Source of the DNA: Natronospira bacteriovora
Lineage (GTDB): Bacteria; Pseudomonadota; Gammaproteobacteria; Natronospirales; Natronospiraceae
DNA length: 64,000 nt
NCBI RefSeq assembly: GCF_030848495.1
Contig: NZ_JAVDDT010000004.1
Span: forward strand, 124,001-188,000
Reading direction: 5' to 3'
Shown here: positions 48,284-57,975 of the stretch, one piece after another
Numbering within the stretch: position 1 is the first letter of the stretch
How the letters are laid out: each line of letters opens with the position of its first letter
Made by a program: the position numbers and the translations under genes
The notes under the pieces: generated by a model
Databases searched by the model: none
What the model was told of the DNA's origin: nothing
The model's input: the letters and a program-made list of their open reading frames with translations, nothing else

Positions 48284-48337
48284 GGCTGATCGCCAGGGGT
48301 GGGGGTCGGCGGTGACACGGGGTCGCTATCGGCAACG

Positions 48338-48424
48338 TGGGAGCGGATTTATCCGCGATAACAATCCATCGTTTGGCACGCCGAGTTCCCGAGCCCGCTG
48401 TAGGCGCGGATTCATCCGCGTAAT
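48338..48424. repeat. Pair of REP-like hairpins
   Basis: Two related hairpins, GTGGGAGCGGATTTATCCGC (from about 48339) and GTAGGCGCGGATTCATCCGC (from about 48400), are separated by a TTGGCACGCCG segment also found at 20415 and 40020. They lie just before the end of rep. Confidence 0.75.
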
Positions 48425-48430
48425 GATTGC

Positions 48431-50464
48431 TCAGGTCTCGGGCGCCAGCAGGCTGCGCAGGCCGGCCACGTGGGTCTTGCCGGTTTCCTTGCGCTGTTCG
48501 GGGTCCTCGGCAGTCTTGCCGAGCCAGTGCAGGTCGTCTTCGGGCAGTTCTTCCAGGAAGCGACTCGGGGTGCAGTCCAGGTCTTCGCCGTAGCGGCGGC
48601 GTTTCTTGGCGTAGGTCAGGCTGAGAGTGATCTGGGCGCGGGTGATGCCGACGTAGAAGAGCCGCCGCTCCTCCTCCAGGCCTTCCCCTTCCAGGTTGTT
48701 GCGGTGGGGCAGCAGTTCTTCTTCCATGCCCACCAGGTAGACATGGTTGAACTCCAGGCCCTTGGCCGCGTGCAGGGTCATGAGCGCGACGGTGTCGCCG
48801 GGATCGTCGCCGCTGCGGTCGAGCATGTCCATCAGGCTCATGTGATTGAGGATGCCCGTCAGGCTGATGTCGCCATCGGCGCGCTTGGCGATATTGCCCA
48901 TCCAGCCGAACAGTTCCTCGATATTGTCCCGCCGCCGCTCGAAGGCCTTGGGGTCGCGGGCGGTCTCTTCCAGCCAGTCCAGATAGCCCACTTCCTCCAC
49001 CAGCTGCCGGGCCACCGCCACCGGCTCGTCACTGTGCTCGGCTTCCTCGCCCAGCTTGCCCATCCACACGGCGAACTCTTCCAGGCGGCTGGCCGTGCGC
49101 GCCGGCAGCACATGGTGCAGGCCGAACTCCAGGCAGGCAGAGAACAGGCTGACATTGCGTTCGCGGGCGTAGCCCCCGAGTTTCTCCAGCGTGGTGGCAC
49201 CCACTTCGCGCCGGGGCACATTGATGATGCGCAGAAAGGCGCTGTCGTCATCCGGGTTGGCCAGCAGGCGCAGGTAGGCGATCAGGTCCTTCACCTCGGC
49301 GCGGTCGAAGAAGCTCTGCCCGCCCGAGATGTGATAGGGAATGCGATGCTCGCGCAGCATCTTCTCGAAAGGCTTGGCCTGGAAGTTGCCGCGATAGAGG
49401 ATGGCGTAATCACCCCAGCTGCCGCCGTTCTCCATCTTGTGCTGCAGAATGCGCGCCACCACCTGTTCGGCCTCGCCGAAACCGTCCTTGCAGGGGATGA
49501 TGCGAACGTTGTCACCCTCGCCGCGCTGGCTCCACAGGCGCTTGTCGAACAGGTGGGGGTTGTTGGCGATCAGGGTGTTGGCCACCCGCAGGATGCGGCT
49601 GGTGGAGCGGAAGTTCTGCTCCAGCTTGACCACCTTCAGATTCGGGAAGTCGTTCTTGAGATTGGCCAGGTTTTCCGGTTGGGCGCCGCGCCAGGCGTAG
49701 ATGCTCTGGTCGTCATCGCCCACCACCGTGAAGGCTGCCCGCACGCCGGTGAGCTGGCGCAGCAGCTCGTACTGGGCGCCATTGGTGTCCTGGTATTCGT
49801 CCACCAGCAGGTAGCGGAAGCGGTTCTGCCAGCGTTCCCTGGCCTCCGGTTCGTCCTCGAACAGCATGACCGGCTTGGCGATCAGGTCATCGAAATCCAC
49901 CGCGTTGTAGGCCAGCAGATGACGCTCGTACTGGCCGTAGATGCGCGCGGCCATCACTTCCTGATTGTTCTCGGCCAGGCCCACGGCCTGTTCGGCCCCC
50001 ACCCGGGCCGATTTCCAGCCGGAGATGCGCCATTGCACCACGTCGATCACGTCCTGGGCGTCGCGGTTGTCGCCCTTGAGCAGTTCCCGGATCAGATTGC
50101 GGCTGTCCTCGGCGTCGAAGATGCTGAAATTGCGCTTCAGGCCCAGCAGCTTGTAGTCCTCGCGCAGGATGCGCAGGCCCAGGGTGTGGAAGGTGGAAAC
50201 GATCAGGCGCTTGGCCCGCTCGGCGGGAATCAGGCGGCCGACCCGCTCCTTCATCTCGCGTGCGGCCTTGTTGGTGAAGGTCACCGCGGCCACCCGCTCC
50301 GGCGGGATCTGGCATTCGTCCAGCAACCAGGCGATCTTGTGGGTGATCACCCGGGTCTTGCCGCTGCCGGCGCCGGCCAGCACCAGCACCGGCCCGTCGA
50401 TGGCCGTGACGGCGGCACGCTGTTCCGGGTTGAGATGCCTGAGCTGCTGGTCAATGGCGGACAT
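48431..50464 (-). CDS. rep: ATP-dependent DNA helicase Rep (UvrD/Rep family)
   Basis: This 677-residue superfamily 1A 3'-5' helicase starts MSAIDQQLRHLNPEQRAAV at ATG 50464. Q motif LNPEQRAAV, Walker A AGAGSGKT, motif II LLVDEYQDTN, motif III VVGDDDQSIYAWRGA, motif V MTLHAAKGLEFNHV and motif VI RRLFYVGITRA are complete. Length equals that of Rep (673 in E. coli) rather than UvrD. It clears replisome barriers and helps restart. A 30-codon upstream extension is not supported. Confidence 0.93.
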   Translation of the reverse strand: MSAIDQQLRHLNPEQRAAVTAIDGPVLVLAGAGSGKTRVITHKIAWLLDECQIPPERVAAVTFTNKAAREMKERVGRLIPAERAKRLIVSTFHTLGLRILREDYKLLGLKRNFSIFDAEDSRNLIRELLKGDNRDAQDVIDVVQWRISGWKSARVGAEQAVGLAENNQEVMAARIYGQYERHLLAYNAVDFDDLIAKPVMLFEDEPEARERWQNRFRYLLVDEYQDTNGAQYELLRQLTGVRAAFTVVGDDDQSIYAWRGAQPENLANLKNDFPNLKVVKLEQNFRSTSRILRVANTLIANNPHLFDKRLWSQRGEGDNVRIIPCKDGFGEAEQVVARILQHKMENGGSWGDYAILYRGNFQAKPFEKMLREHRIPYHISGGQSFFDRAEVKDLIAYLRLLANPDDDSAFLRIINVPRREVGATTLEKLGGYARERNVSLFSACLEFGLHHVLPARTASRLEEFAVWMGKLGEEAEHSDEPVAVARQLVEEVGYLDWLEETARDPKAFERRRDNIEELFGWMGNIAKRADGDISLTGILNHMSLMDMLDRSGDDPGDTVALMTLHAAKGLEFNHVYLVGMEEELLPHRNNLEGEGLEEERRLFYVGITRAQITLSLTYAKKRRRYGEDLDCTPSRFLEELPEDDLHWLGKTAEDPEQRKETGKTHVAGLRSLLAPET

Positions 50465-50564
50465 GGATCCGCATTCTACGCACCTGCCAGTGCCGGCGGG
50501 AGGCTTGAAATTTCCGCGACCCTCTGATTCCCCACCCAAACCCTCAGACCCCAAAAGCCCCCGT

Positions 50565-50606
50565 GCTCGTTGTCGTAATCGTAGTCGTAGTCGTAGTCGT
50601 AATCGA
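50565..50606. repeat. Single arm of TCGTAG hexamers (copy E)
   Basis: About six hexamers (TCGTTG, TCGTAA, TCGTAG x3, TCGTAA) lie between rep and the BCCT gene with no mirrored arm. It may be a half element left by deletion. Confidence 0.75.
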
Positions 50607-50664
50607 CATTTGATGAGCTCCAGACCTCAAACGCCCAGAACCCCGCCAAACCACCCTTCCCCGT

Positions 50665-52311
50665 TTACTCCCGGGGCTTCTCCTCCTGCTCCCGCCGATC
50701 TTCCATGAAGGGCTCGGTGCCCTTGTCCTCGCCACTGGGTGCCTCGCCCATGATGTTCATGTCCGGTGCCCGTCCACCGGCCAGATCCTTGAGGCTGTAG
50801 CCGAGGTAGTCCGCGTGCAGAGCCCGGCTCAGGGAAACGGCCATGAACACCAGCAGGGCACAAAAGGGCAGGCCCAGGGTGATGATTACGTTCTGCAGGG
50901 CATCCAGACCACCCCCCAGCAACAGGGTGGCGGCCACACCGCCTAGCAGGATGGTCCAGAACACCCGCTGATGGGTCTGGCTGGGCTGGTCATCCCGGCG
51001 CGAGAGCAGATCCACCACCAGGGCGGCTGAGTCCGCCGAGGTGGTCAGGAAGATGATGATGATCACCACGCTGGCCAGCGAGCTCAGGGTGGCCAGGGGG
51101 TACTGTTCCAGGAAGGAGAACAGGGCCACGGGCACATCCTCCTGAACCTGACTGGCCAGGGCCACGCCCCGCTCAAACTCCAGGTTGAGGGCGGCCAGGC
51201 CGAAGGTGGAGAACCACAGCACCGTGAACAGGGTGGGCGCGCCCAGAGCGCCGAGCACGAACTGTCGGATGGTGCGGCCGCGGGAAATGCGGGCGATGAA
51301 GATGCCCACATAGGGGGCCCAGGAAATGGTCCAGGCCCAGTAGAACACCGTGGCGCCGCGCTGCCAGTCCGTTTCCTGGAAGGTTTCCGTCCAGAAGGCC
51401 AGCCAGGGCAGATCGCTGAGGTAGTTGCCCACGTTCTCCACCAGCCCCTTGGTGATGAACAGGGTGGGGCCCACCACCCAGATGAAGACCAGCAGCAGCA
51501 CCGCAATGGCAATGTTGAACTGGGACAGGCGGCGGATGCCGCGGTCCAGGCCCAGGGCCACGGAAATCACCGCCAGGCCGGTGACCACGGCAATGATGAG
51601 GGTTTCCGAAAGATGGGTGGTGGGCAGGCCCACCAGGTAGTTAAGGCCGCTGTTGAGCTGCAGGGTGCCCAGGCTCACCGACACTGCCACGCCGAACAGG
51701 GTGCCGAGCAGGGCGATGATGTCGATGGTCCAGCCGATGGGGCCGTGTACCCGTTCGCCAAAGACGGGATAGAAGATGCTGCTGATGCGCATGGGCAGGC
51801 CGTGGCGGTAGCTGAAATAGCCAATGGCCAGGGCCGGCAGGGTAAAGATGGTCCAGGTGTGCAGGCCGAAGTGGTACAGGGAAATGCTCATGGCCAGACG
51901 GGCCGCTTCCTGGCTGCCCGGCTCGATCTCCGCCAGAGGCGGGTTGGCCAGGCGGGTCATGGGTTCGGCAACGCCCCAGAACATGAGGATGGTGCCAATG
52001 CCGGCCGCGAACAGCATGGTGAACCAGGCCAGGGTGCTGTACTCGGGGCGGGCATCGTCGCCACCCAGGCGAATGGTGCCGTAGCGGCTCATGGCCACCC
52101 AGATAAGAAAGGCCAGCAGCCCGGTCACGCTGAGAATGTAGAACCAGCCGAGGTAGGTGGAGATCCAGCCGGTGACATCGGCAAAGAAGGCGGCCACGGG
52201 CTCATTGAAGGGGGCGGCAATGGCCACGAAGACAATCGCCAGCGCCGCCGAAGTGTAGAACACCGCCGGAATCATCTTCAGTTTCAGTCGCTGCTCCAGA
52301 CGTTTCAGCAT
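50665..52311 (-). CDS. BCCT-family osmolyte transporter
   Basis: This encodes 548 residues from ATG 52311 (MLKRLEQRLKLKMIPAVF), chosen because the upstream frame is not coding. Twelve membrane helices fit the betaine/carnitine/choline family. The signature FAAGIGTILMFWGVAEP lies about 90-106, and the substrate-box helix reads VFYWAWTISWAPYVGIFIARISRGRT (Trp-rich TM8). The C-terminal tail is short and acidic. It should import glycine betaine or choline with a Na+ or H+ gradient, supporting a salt-exposed lifestyle. Confidence 0.93.
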   Translation of the reverse strand: MLKRLEQRLKLKMIPAVFYTSAALAIVFVAIAAPFNEPVAAFFADVTGWISTYLGWFYILSVTGLLAFLIWVAMSRYGTIRLGGDDARPEYSTLAWFTMLFAAGIGTILMFWGVAEPMTRLANPPLAEIEPGSQEAARLAMSISLYHFGLHTWTIFTLPALAIGYFSYRHGLPMRISSIFYPVFGERVHGPIGWTIDIIALLGTLFGVAVSVSLGTLQLNSGLNYLVGLPTTHLSETLIIAVVTGLAVISVALGLDRGIRRLSQFNIAIAVLLLVFIWVVGPTLFITKGLVENVGNYLSDLPWLAFWTETFQETDWQRGATVFYWAWTISWAPYVGIFIARISRGRTIRQFVLGALGAPTLFTVLWFSTFGLAALNLEFERGVALASQVQEDVPVALFSFLEQYPLATLSSLASVVIIIIFLTTSADSAALVVDLLSRRDDQPSQTHQRVFWTILLGGVAATLLLGGGLDALQNVIITLGLPFCALLVFMAVSLSRALHADYLGYSLKDLAGGRAPDMNIMGEAPSGEDKGTEPFMEDRREQEEKPRE

Positions 52312-52344
52312 CGCTCCAAGGGCCCCTCTTGATCGAGTGTGTTT

Positions 52345-52364
52345 TCTGGCGACGGTGCGCCAGA
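52345..52364. promoter_or_regulatory. Inverted repeat in the BCCT/monooxygenase divergent region
   Basis: TCTGGCG-ACGGTG-CGCCAGA is a perfect 7-bp dyad 34 bp upstream of the BCCT start codon. It could be an operator for osmotic control; this is only positional evidence. Confidence 0.4.
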
Positions 52365-52458
52365 CAGATCTATCAGCATAGGGCCTTGCGCCGGGCTTTG
52401 CATCCGCCGCCGGGATGGTAAGCTGGCCGAAAGCCCACTGGCGTGAGGAGAGCACGGC

Positions 52459-52794
52459 ATGATTCTTCGTGAATGGCGCGGCGTGACGCCGACCTCGAAA
52501 CGCGATGAGTACCTGGCCTACATGGAAAAAACCGGTATCAAGGCCCATACCGGTCTCAAGGGCAACCATGGCGTCATGGTCATGACCCGCGATCTGCCCA
52601 ATAACCGCAGTGAGGTCGTCATCCTGACCCTGTGGGAAAGCCGCGAAGCCATCGAGGCCTTTACCGGCGGCCGGGCCGACAAGGCCCGCTATTACACCAA
52701 GGAACAGGACTTCCTGGTGGAAATGCCCACCGACGTGATTCATTACGACATTCGCCAGACTGACGGCCTGCCGGGTGGAAGCAGCCGGCCCTAG
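52459..52794 (+). CDS. ABM-superfamily (antibiotic biosynthesis monooxygenase-like) protein
   Basis: This 111-residue protein has the dimeric alpha-beta barrel pattern of the ABM fold (MILREWRGVTP...YLAYMEKTGI...VVILTLWESREAIEAFTGG). Small ABM proteins range from quinol monooxygenases to heme-degrading enzymes and many are uncharacterised. It starts at ATG 52459 after GTGAGGAGAG. It is divergent from the BCCT gene. Substrate is not predicted. Confidence 0.7.
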   Translation: MILREWRGVTPTSKRDEYLAYMEKTGIKAHTGLKGNHGVMVMTRDLPNNRSEVVILTLWESREAIEAFTGGRADKARYYTKEQDFLVEMPTDVIHYDIRQTDGLPGGSSRP

Positions 52795-52860
52795 CAGTAT
52801 CGGATGGGGTCTGCGGGTGATCGACCCGGGGACGCAATTCGGCAAACAGGGAGTGTTTCG

Positions 52861-53844
52861 GTGAAGATTCGATGGCCCATCCTCATGGTGTTGCTACTCA
52901 CGACCAGCCTCGTTCAGGCGGAAGACCGATGCAATGAGCTAATCGAGAGTGAAGCCCGGCGACTGAACCATACCGTGGCCCTGATCCATGAAGGCAGCCG
53001 GGCGCGTGCGGCGCACGGTATCGAACTGGAAAAGCCGCGGGACGAATTTCAAGCGGTGACCGACAACTTTCGTCAGCGCATGGCACCCTGTCATGAGGCA
53101 GAAACGCACCGCTCGCTGAGCCCCGAGGCATTGAAGGCGCTCTATGAGGCCGCGTTTACGACGAGCTTCTACACCGCCGACCCGGTGGCCGCCGATGTCA
53201 TGCTCAGCCTGTCCTCCGAGCAGGCACGCCGCGACAACACTCGCGATGAGCCGTCAACTCCGGACGCCTCTCATTTCCAGCAAAGCTGGTGGGCGGCACT
53301 GGACGCAAGGCGTTTCGATGAGGCGGCCGAGTTTTACGCTCAGCATCACGAACAGATCGATAATCCCCTCGCTGATGATCATCCACAGAGGGTTTCAGAG
53401 ACGGAAGCGCATCCGATCCGTTTGCTGCAGACGGATCATGAGGAGGCTGGTATACGCCTTCTGAAAGACGGCGTGGACCTCACGGGCCGCTGGGTTGTCG
53501 CATCGGTCAGTACCGCTTGCCATTTTTCCGCCCGCGCCCTGGATTACATTGATGCCCTGGATGCGTCAGACTATCCAGGGGAGCGGCTGCTGCTGGTGAG
53601 CGGCCAACGAGGCACGGGTCGGCCCCTCACCGGCATCGCTGACTGGAATCGCGAGGCCACACAGGCGGTGATCGCCATTGCCTGGCAGAACGCCGAGTGG
53701 CCGGAGACGGTTGCCTTCAGTGCCACACCGGTCTTCTTCTTCCTCGAAGAAGGCGAGTTGCAGGATCGCCGTCGCGGTTGGCCCAGTGATGAACACGGCG
53801 CGGAACTGCTGAAGGATATCCGTGCATTTCTCGGCCGTGATTGA
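52861..53844 (+). CDS. Secreted protein of unknown function, thioredoxin-like C-terminus possible
   Basis: This encodes 327 residues from GTG 52861 after CAGGGAG. A signal peptide (KIRWPILMVLLLTTSLVQA) gives a periplasmic protein. The middle is helical and charged. The last 110 residues run VASVSTACHFSARALDYID...RLLLVSGQRG...ATPVFFFLEEGELQDRRRGW. A TPxxF segment followed by a short hairpin is like a thioredoxin cis-Pro region, but there is no CxxC. Family not recognised. Confidence 0.65.
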   Translation: MKIRWPILMVLLLTTSLVQAEDRCNELIESEARRLNHTVALIHEGSRARAAHGIELEKPRDEFQAVTDNFRQRMAPCHEAETHRSLSPEALKALYEAAFTTSFYTADPVAADVMLSLSSEQARRDNTRDEPSTPDASHFQQSWWAALDARRFDEAAEFYAQHHEQIDNPLADDHPQRVSETEAHPIRLLQTDHEEAGIRLLKDGVDLTGRWVVASVSTACHFSARALDYIDALDASDYPGERLLLVSGQRGTGRPLTGIADWNREATQAVIAIAWQNAEWPETVAFSATPVFFFLEEGELQDRRRGWPSDEHGAELLKDIRAFLGRD

Positions 53845-53872
53845 GGCTACGCGACGCGCCTCGCTTCAGCCA

Positions 53873-55166
53873 CTAGGCCGCCGTCGCGCTCTCGCCCCGT
53901 TCTAGGCTGCGGTACTGGATGGCTTCACCGATGTGGCCGGCGGCAATGGCTTCGCTGCCGTCCAGGTCGGCCAGGGTGCGGGCCAGGCGCAGGATGCGGT
54001 GATAGGCACGGGCTGACAGGCCCAGGCGATCCATGGCCTGTTCCAGCAGGGCACTGCCGTCCGGATCCGGCAGGCAGTGGGCCTCGATCTGGCGGCTGCC
54101 CAGGGCGGCATTGGGGCGGCCCTGGCGTGCCATCTGAATGCTGCGGGCCGCCATCACCCGCTCGCGCACCGAGCCGCTGCATTCGCCCCGGGGAGCGTTC
54201 GGCCGCAGCAGATCCTTGTCCGGCCGGGGCACCGTGACCTGCAGATCAATCCGGTCCAGCAGGGGCCCGGAAATCTTGTTGCGGTAGCGGCTGACCTGTT
54301 CCTCGGTGCAGCGGCAGGCCTTCTTCGGATCGCCCAGATAGCCACAGGGGCAGGGGTTCATGGCCGCCACCAGCTGAAAACGGGCCGGAAAGGTGGCTCG
54401 CCGCGCGGCCCGCGAGATATGGATCTCCCCGGTCTCGATGGGCTCGCGCAGCACTTCCAGTACCTTGCGGTCGTACTCGGGCAGTTCATCCAGAAAGAGC
54501 ACGCCGTGGTGGGCCAGTGAGATCTCGCCGGGCCGCGGCTGTGAGCCGCCACCCACCAGGGCCACCCCCGAACAGGTGTGATGCGGGCTGCGGAAACGGC
54601 GAACCTTCCAGCGCGCCGGATCCAGGCCTTCCCCGCTCACCGAGGCCACCGCCGCCGCTTCCAGGGCTTCCTCCTCGCTCATGGGCGGCAGGATGCCCGG
54701 CAGGCGCGAGGCCAGCATGCTCTTGCCCGTGCCGGGCGGGCCGATGAAGAGCAGGGAATGCCCCCCGGCCGCGGCCACTTCCAGGGCCCGGCGTGCCTGG
54801 TGCTGTCCGCGCACATCGGCCAGATCCGCCATGTCGCTGCCGGGCCGGATGGACTCGCTCCTGGCCCGGGGCAGGGGCTGGTCCCCGATCAGCGCCTCGG
54901 TGACGGCCAGCAGGGAGGTGGCCGCGCGGGTATCGGTGCCCGAAGCCAGCGCCGCCTCGGCGCCGTTGTCGTCCGGCACGATCAGTTGCTGCCCGGCACG
55001 CCCGGCCGCACAGGCCGCCGGCAGAATGCCCTGCACCGGCCGCAGTTCGCCGGACAGGGACAGTTCGCCGAGAAAGCAGCGACCCTCGATGGCCTCCTCG
55101 GGGATCTCGCCGGCCGCGGCCAGAATCCCCAGGGCGATGGCCAGGTCAAAGCGTGCCCCTTCCTTG
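53873..55166 (-). pseudogene. comM: ComM/YifB Mg-chelatase-like AAA+ gene, split by transposon (3' portion)
   Basis: This is the C-terminal 430 or so codons of comM, the AAA+ helicase that drives branch migration in natural transformation. The frame is continuous from 55166, where codons KEGARFDLA lie, to a stop at 53873. It includes the Walker A loop IGPPGTGKSMLASRLPG, FLDELPEYDRKVLEVLREP and the PCPCGYLGD zinc-like segment. The expected N-terminal 75 or so residues (ending ...LP before KEG) are missing, because the Tn7-like left end starts at 55167. They should lie beyond the other end of the element. Transformation is probably impaired unless another copy exists. Confidence 0.92.
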
Positions 55167-55212
55167 TGTCAAAAACATCGCTTTTTTGGAATACACAACG
55201 ATAAATTGGAAT
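55167..55212 (+). repeat. Transposon left end with repeated TTGGAAT motifs
   Basis: TTGGAAT occurs at 55186-55192 and 55206-55212, exactly 20 bp apart, each preceded by an AAC(A/G)-like tract. This fits transposase (TnsB) binding sites at an element end. From here to tnsA (55370) no gene is seen. A TAGAAT box at 55358-55363 just before the tnsA ATG might be a -10. Confidence 0.65.
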
Positions 55213-55369
55213 GACCCACTTCAGGCTCCTTATCCGCCCCTCAATATCGTTCCACGGGGACGACGACCCGGACAGAGGGGGGTTCGACGGTGTGAGGTCC
55301 AACAAGCCCCACCCATAATTTTGGGAATTCCCGCCTACCAGGACCGTTTTTGCGCGCTAGAATAGGTCC

Positions 55370-56119
55370 ATGACGAAGGATCGACTCGCCAAACAGGCCG
55401 TGACACGGGCCCTCTGGGAGAGGGTCGGCAGCCCCGTGCGCTCAATCGGCCCCTCGAAGGTCAGCGTCACTGGGCGGGTGGTTACGGAGAAAAATGATCT
55501 ACCGCAGCCGGTCGAGTCCTCCCTTGAGCAGGATTTCCTGACCCTCCTTGAGGCAAATTCGGATGTTGTTCGCTACAGCGTCCAGCCGCTGACCATGCGC
55601 TGGACGGACCGCACTGGACGGCGCCGGGCCTATACCCCGGATGTCCTGGTGGAATACTGCTCCCGGCCCCCGCGTCTTTTCGAGGTTAAGCCAAGGGTGG
55701 TACTGCGCCGCGACTGGGACGAGCTCCGACCGCGCTTTCGCCAGGCGATGGCCGTCGCCCGGGCTAGCGGCTGGTATTTCAAGATCGTGACCGACAAGGA
55801 GATCCGGACCCCTTACCTCCCCAATGCTCGCTTTCTTCTGCGTTTCCGCCGGCAGCGGATAGATCCGGATCAGACCCAAGGGCTCCGCAGACAGCGCCTC
55901 GTGCGGCTCGGTTTGGCCGAGCTGGGTGAATCGACCCCGAGGGGCGTGCTTGAGACGCTCAGCGGCGACATCCAGGAACAAGCGAGGCTTCTTCCCTGGC
56001 TCTGGAATGCCGTGCTTGAAGGCTTTGTGGAGGCCGACCTGGATCGGCCGCTGACGATGGCCACCCGCATTCGCAGCCTGGAGACCGAGTTCACCCGCCG
56101 GAAACTGGAGGTGTTGTGA
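55370..56119 (+). CDS. tnsA: TnsA-family transposition endonuclease
   Basis: This 249-residue protein should cut the 5' ends of the element, allowing cut-and-paste movement. The restriction-enzyme-like core shows an acidic residue in VESSLEQDF (about 48-53), the aspartate in YTPDVLVEY (D91) and FEVKP (E105, K107). The C-terminal half (about 150-249) is the TnsC/TnsB-contacting helical region. The stop overlaps the tnsB start (GTGA). Confidence 0.9.
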   Translation: MTKDRLAKQAVTRALWERVGSPVRSIGPSKVSVTGRVVTEKNDLPQPVESSLEQDFLTLLEANSDVVRYSVQPLTMRWTDRTGRRRAYTPDVLVEYCSRPPRLFEVKPRVVLRRDWDELRPRFRQAMAVARASGWYFKIVTDKEIRTPYLPNARFLLRFRRQRIDPDQTQGLRRQRLVRLGLAELGESTPRGVLETLSGDIQEQARLLPWLWNAVLEGFVEADLDRPLTMATRIRSLETEFTRRKLEVL

Positions 56120-57975
56120 GTAATCGCGTTGTCCATGTCGCCAAGGGCGCCGTCGTGAACTCCGGTGGTCGCCGCTACTGCATTCGGGGATTCGTCGACA
56201 CGACCCGTGTACGGGTGCTGGATCTGGACTCACAGACCGAAAGCGAGCTTCGAATTGCCGATTTGACGGAATCCACCTGTTTCTCCCCGGGTGCGCCAGA
56301 TCTGGACGAGATGCCCGAGAAGCAGTGGCAAGAGGCCCTGAGGCGCTACGAAGTCATCCGCCCCTTGCTCGATAAGCCGGACCGGACCGCCGCCGATGTC
56401 GCAGAGGTGGCGGATCGGGAGGCTGTTTCGAGCACCACGCTATACGGGTGGATGCAGAAGTTCGCCGAGCACGGCGTGGTCACGGCTCTGTTGCGTCAAC
56501 GACGCAAAGACAGAGGAAGCACCAAACTGGCTGAGAGCGTCGAGGAGGTCATCAAGGGTGTCATCGAAGACTTCCATATGACCAGCCAGCAACGAACGGT
56601 GGAACAGAGCTACCGGGAATTGAAAAGGCGCTGTCGCACCCTGGACCTGCCGATCCCGCACAAAAATACCTACTACGATCGGGTGAAAGCCATACCACTG
56701 GAAGAAGCCTATCGGCAACGCAAAGGCCGGAATGCCGCGCTCAAGTATCGTGCTCGGCGTGGGAAATTTCCGGATGCCGAGTACCCATACTCTGTGCTCC
56801 AAATTGACCACACACAGGTGGATCTCACTGTGGTCGACGAGGAGCTGCGCCGGGCTATCGGGCGGCCCTGGATCACAGTGGCTGTCGATATTTTCAGCCG
56901 CTTGATGGCCGGCTATTACATTTCGCTCGATCCGCCAGGCAGTCTCGGCACGGGTATGTGTCTGGCGAACGCCATCCTGCCGAAAGAGCCATTGCTGGAA
57001 GAGTTCGGGATCGACGCGCAATGGCCATGCCACGGCTTGCCCCGAGTCATCCATGCCGACAATGCCAAGGAATTTCGTGGGAACACCCTTGGCGAGGCTT
57101 GCCGTACCTACGGCATCGACCTCCAGTTCCGAAAGGTCAAAAAGCCGAACTATGGCGGGCATATCGAACGATTGCTCGGCACCTTCATGAAGGAAATTCA
57201 GGCGTTGCCTGGCTCGACCTTCTCCAATCCGAAGGCCAAGGGCGACTACGACACTGACCGCCAATCAGCTCTGACCTTGCGCGAGCTTGAAGAATGGCTC
57301 CTGCACCTAGCTGTGGGCATGTATCACAACAAGGTGCACAGCCAGCTGGAGACCACGCCGCTCAAGAAATACGAGCAAGGGATCCTTGGAACGGACGAGC
57401 AACCGGGCATCGGCTACATCCCGATGGTTCAGGACCCTTTGCGTCTGCGCCTCGACTTCATGCCGATGGAGCGTAAGCCCATTCGATCGAATGGCATCGT
57501 CTGGGACTACATCCACTACCAGGCCGATGTGCTCCACCGCTGGATTGAGGCGCGAGAGCCGAACGATCTGAAGCGGAAGCGCCGGTTCGTGTTCCGCCGG
57601 GACCCCCGGGACATTTCGCGGGTCTATTTCTACGACCCGGATGCCGAGCAGTATTTCGAGATCCCTTATGCCGACACCCGACATCCCCCGATAACCTTGT
57701 GGGAACTGAAGAAAATTCGAGCGACGCTTCGGGAACAGCAGAAGGAGGATATCGACGAAGAGGCTATATTCGACGCTTATCACAACATGAGGAACATAGA
57801 AGAGACGGCGAAGCGCAAGACGCGATCGGCACGGCTGAGCCGAAGCCGGCGGATCCATGGCCAGCAGGCCGCGAAAAAGGCGCGAGAAGCGCCCACTAAG
57901 CCCGAGAAGCCGAAACTGGAAGCGGTGCGCGCTCTCGACGACATCAAGCCCTTCGACGAAGTAGAGGACCTCTAG
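56116..57975 (+). CDS. tnsB: TnsB-family DDE transposase
   Basis: This 619-residue protein breaks and joins the 3' ends. The N-terminus holds winged-helix/HTH regions (about 75-150, with AVSSTTLYGWMQKFAEHG). The RNase H-like core has D231 in QIDHTQVDL, D315 in HADNAKEFRG and E351 in GGHIERLLG, a DD(35)E spacing. The basic C-terminal tail (SARLSRSRRIHGQQAAKKA) ends with a short acidic piece suited to binding TnsC. The start is GTG 56116, coupled to tnsA. Confidence 0.94.
   Translation: MSNRVVHVAKGAVVNSGGRRYCIRGFVDTTRVRVLDLDSQTESELRIADLTESTCFSPGAPDLDEMPEKQWQEALRRYEVIRPLLDKPDRTAADVAEVADREAVSSTTLYGWMQKFAEHGVVTALLRQRRKDRGSTKLAESVEEVIKGVIEDFHMTSQQRTVEQSYRELKRRCRTLDLPIPHKNTYYDRVKAIPLEEAYRQRKGRNAALKYRARRGKFPDAEYPYSVLQIDHTQVDLTVVDEELRRAIGRPWITVAVDIFSRLMAGYYISLDPPGSLGTGMCLANAILPKEPLLEEFGIDAQWPCHGLPRVIHADNAKEFRGNTLGEACRTYGIDLQFRKVKKPNYGGHIERLLGTFMKEIQALPGSTFSNPKAKGDYDTDRQSALTLRELEEWLLHLAVGMYHNKVHSQLETTPLKKYEQGILGTDEQPGIGYIPMVQDPLRLRLDFMPMERKPIRSNGIVWDYIHYQADVLHRWIEAREPNDLKRKRRFVFRRDPRDISRVYFYDPDAEQYFEIPYADTRHPPITLWELKKIRATLREQQKEDIDEEAIFDAYHNMRNIEETAKRKTRSARLSRSRRIHGQQAAKKAREAPTKPEKPKLEAVRALDDIKPFDEVEDL

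Noticed and set aside
48470-50527. Plus-strand 685-codon open frame
   Set aside because: Shadow of rep; the helicase motifs are all on the minus strand.
55358-55363. Leaderless promoter for tnsA (TAGAAT box)
   Set aside because: No -35 at the right distance and a single weak hexamer; noted only as a possibility within the left-end feature.
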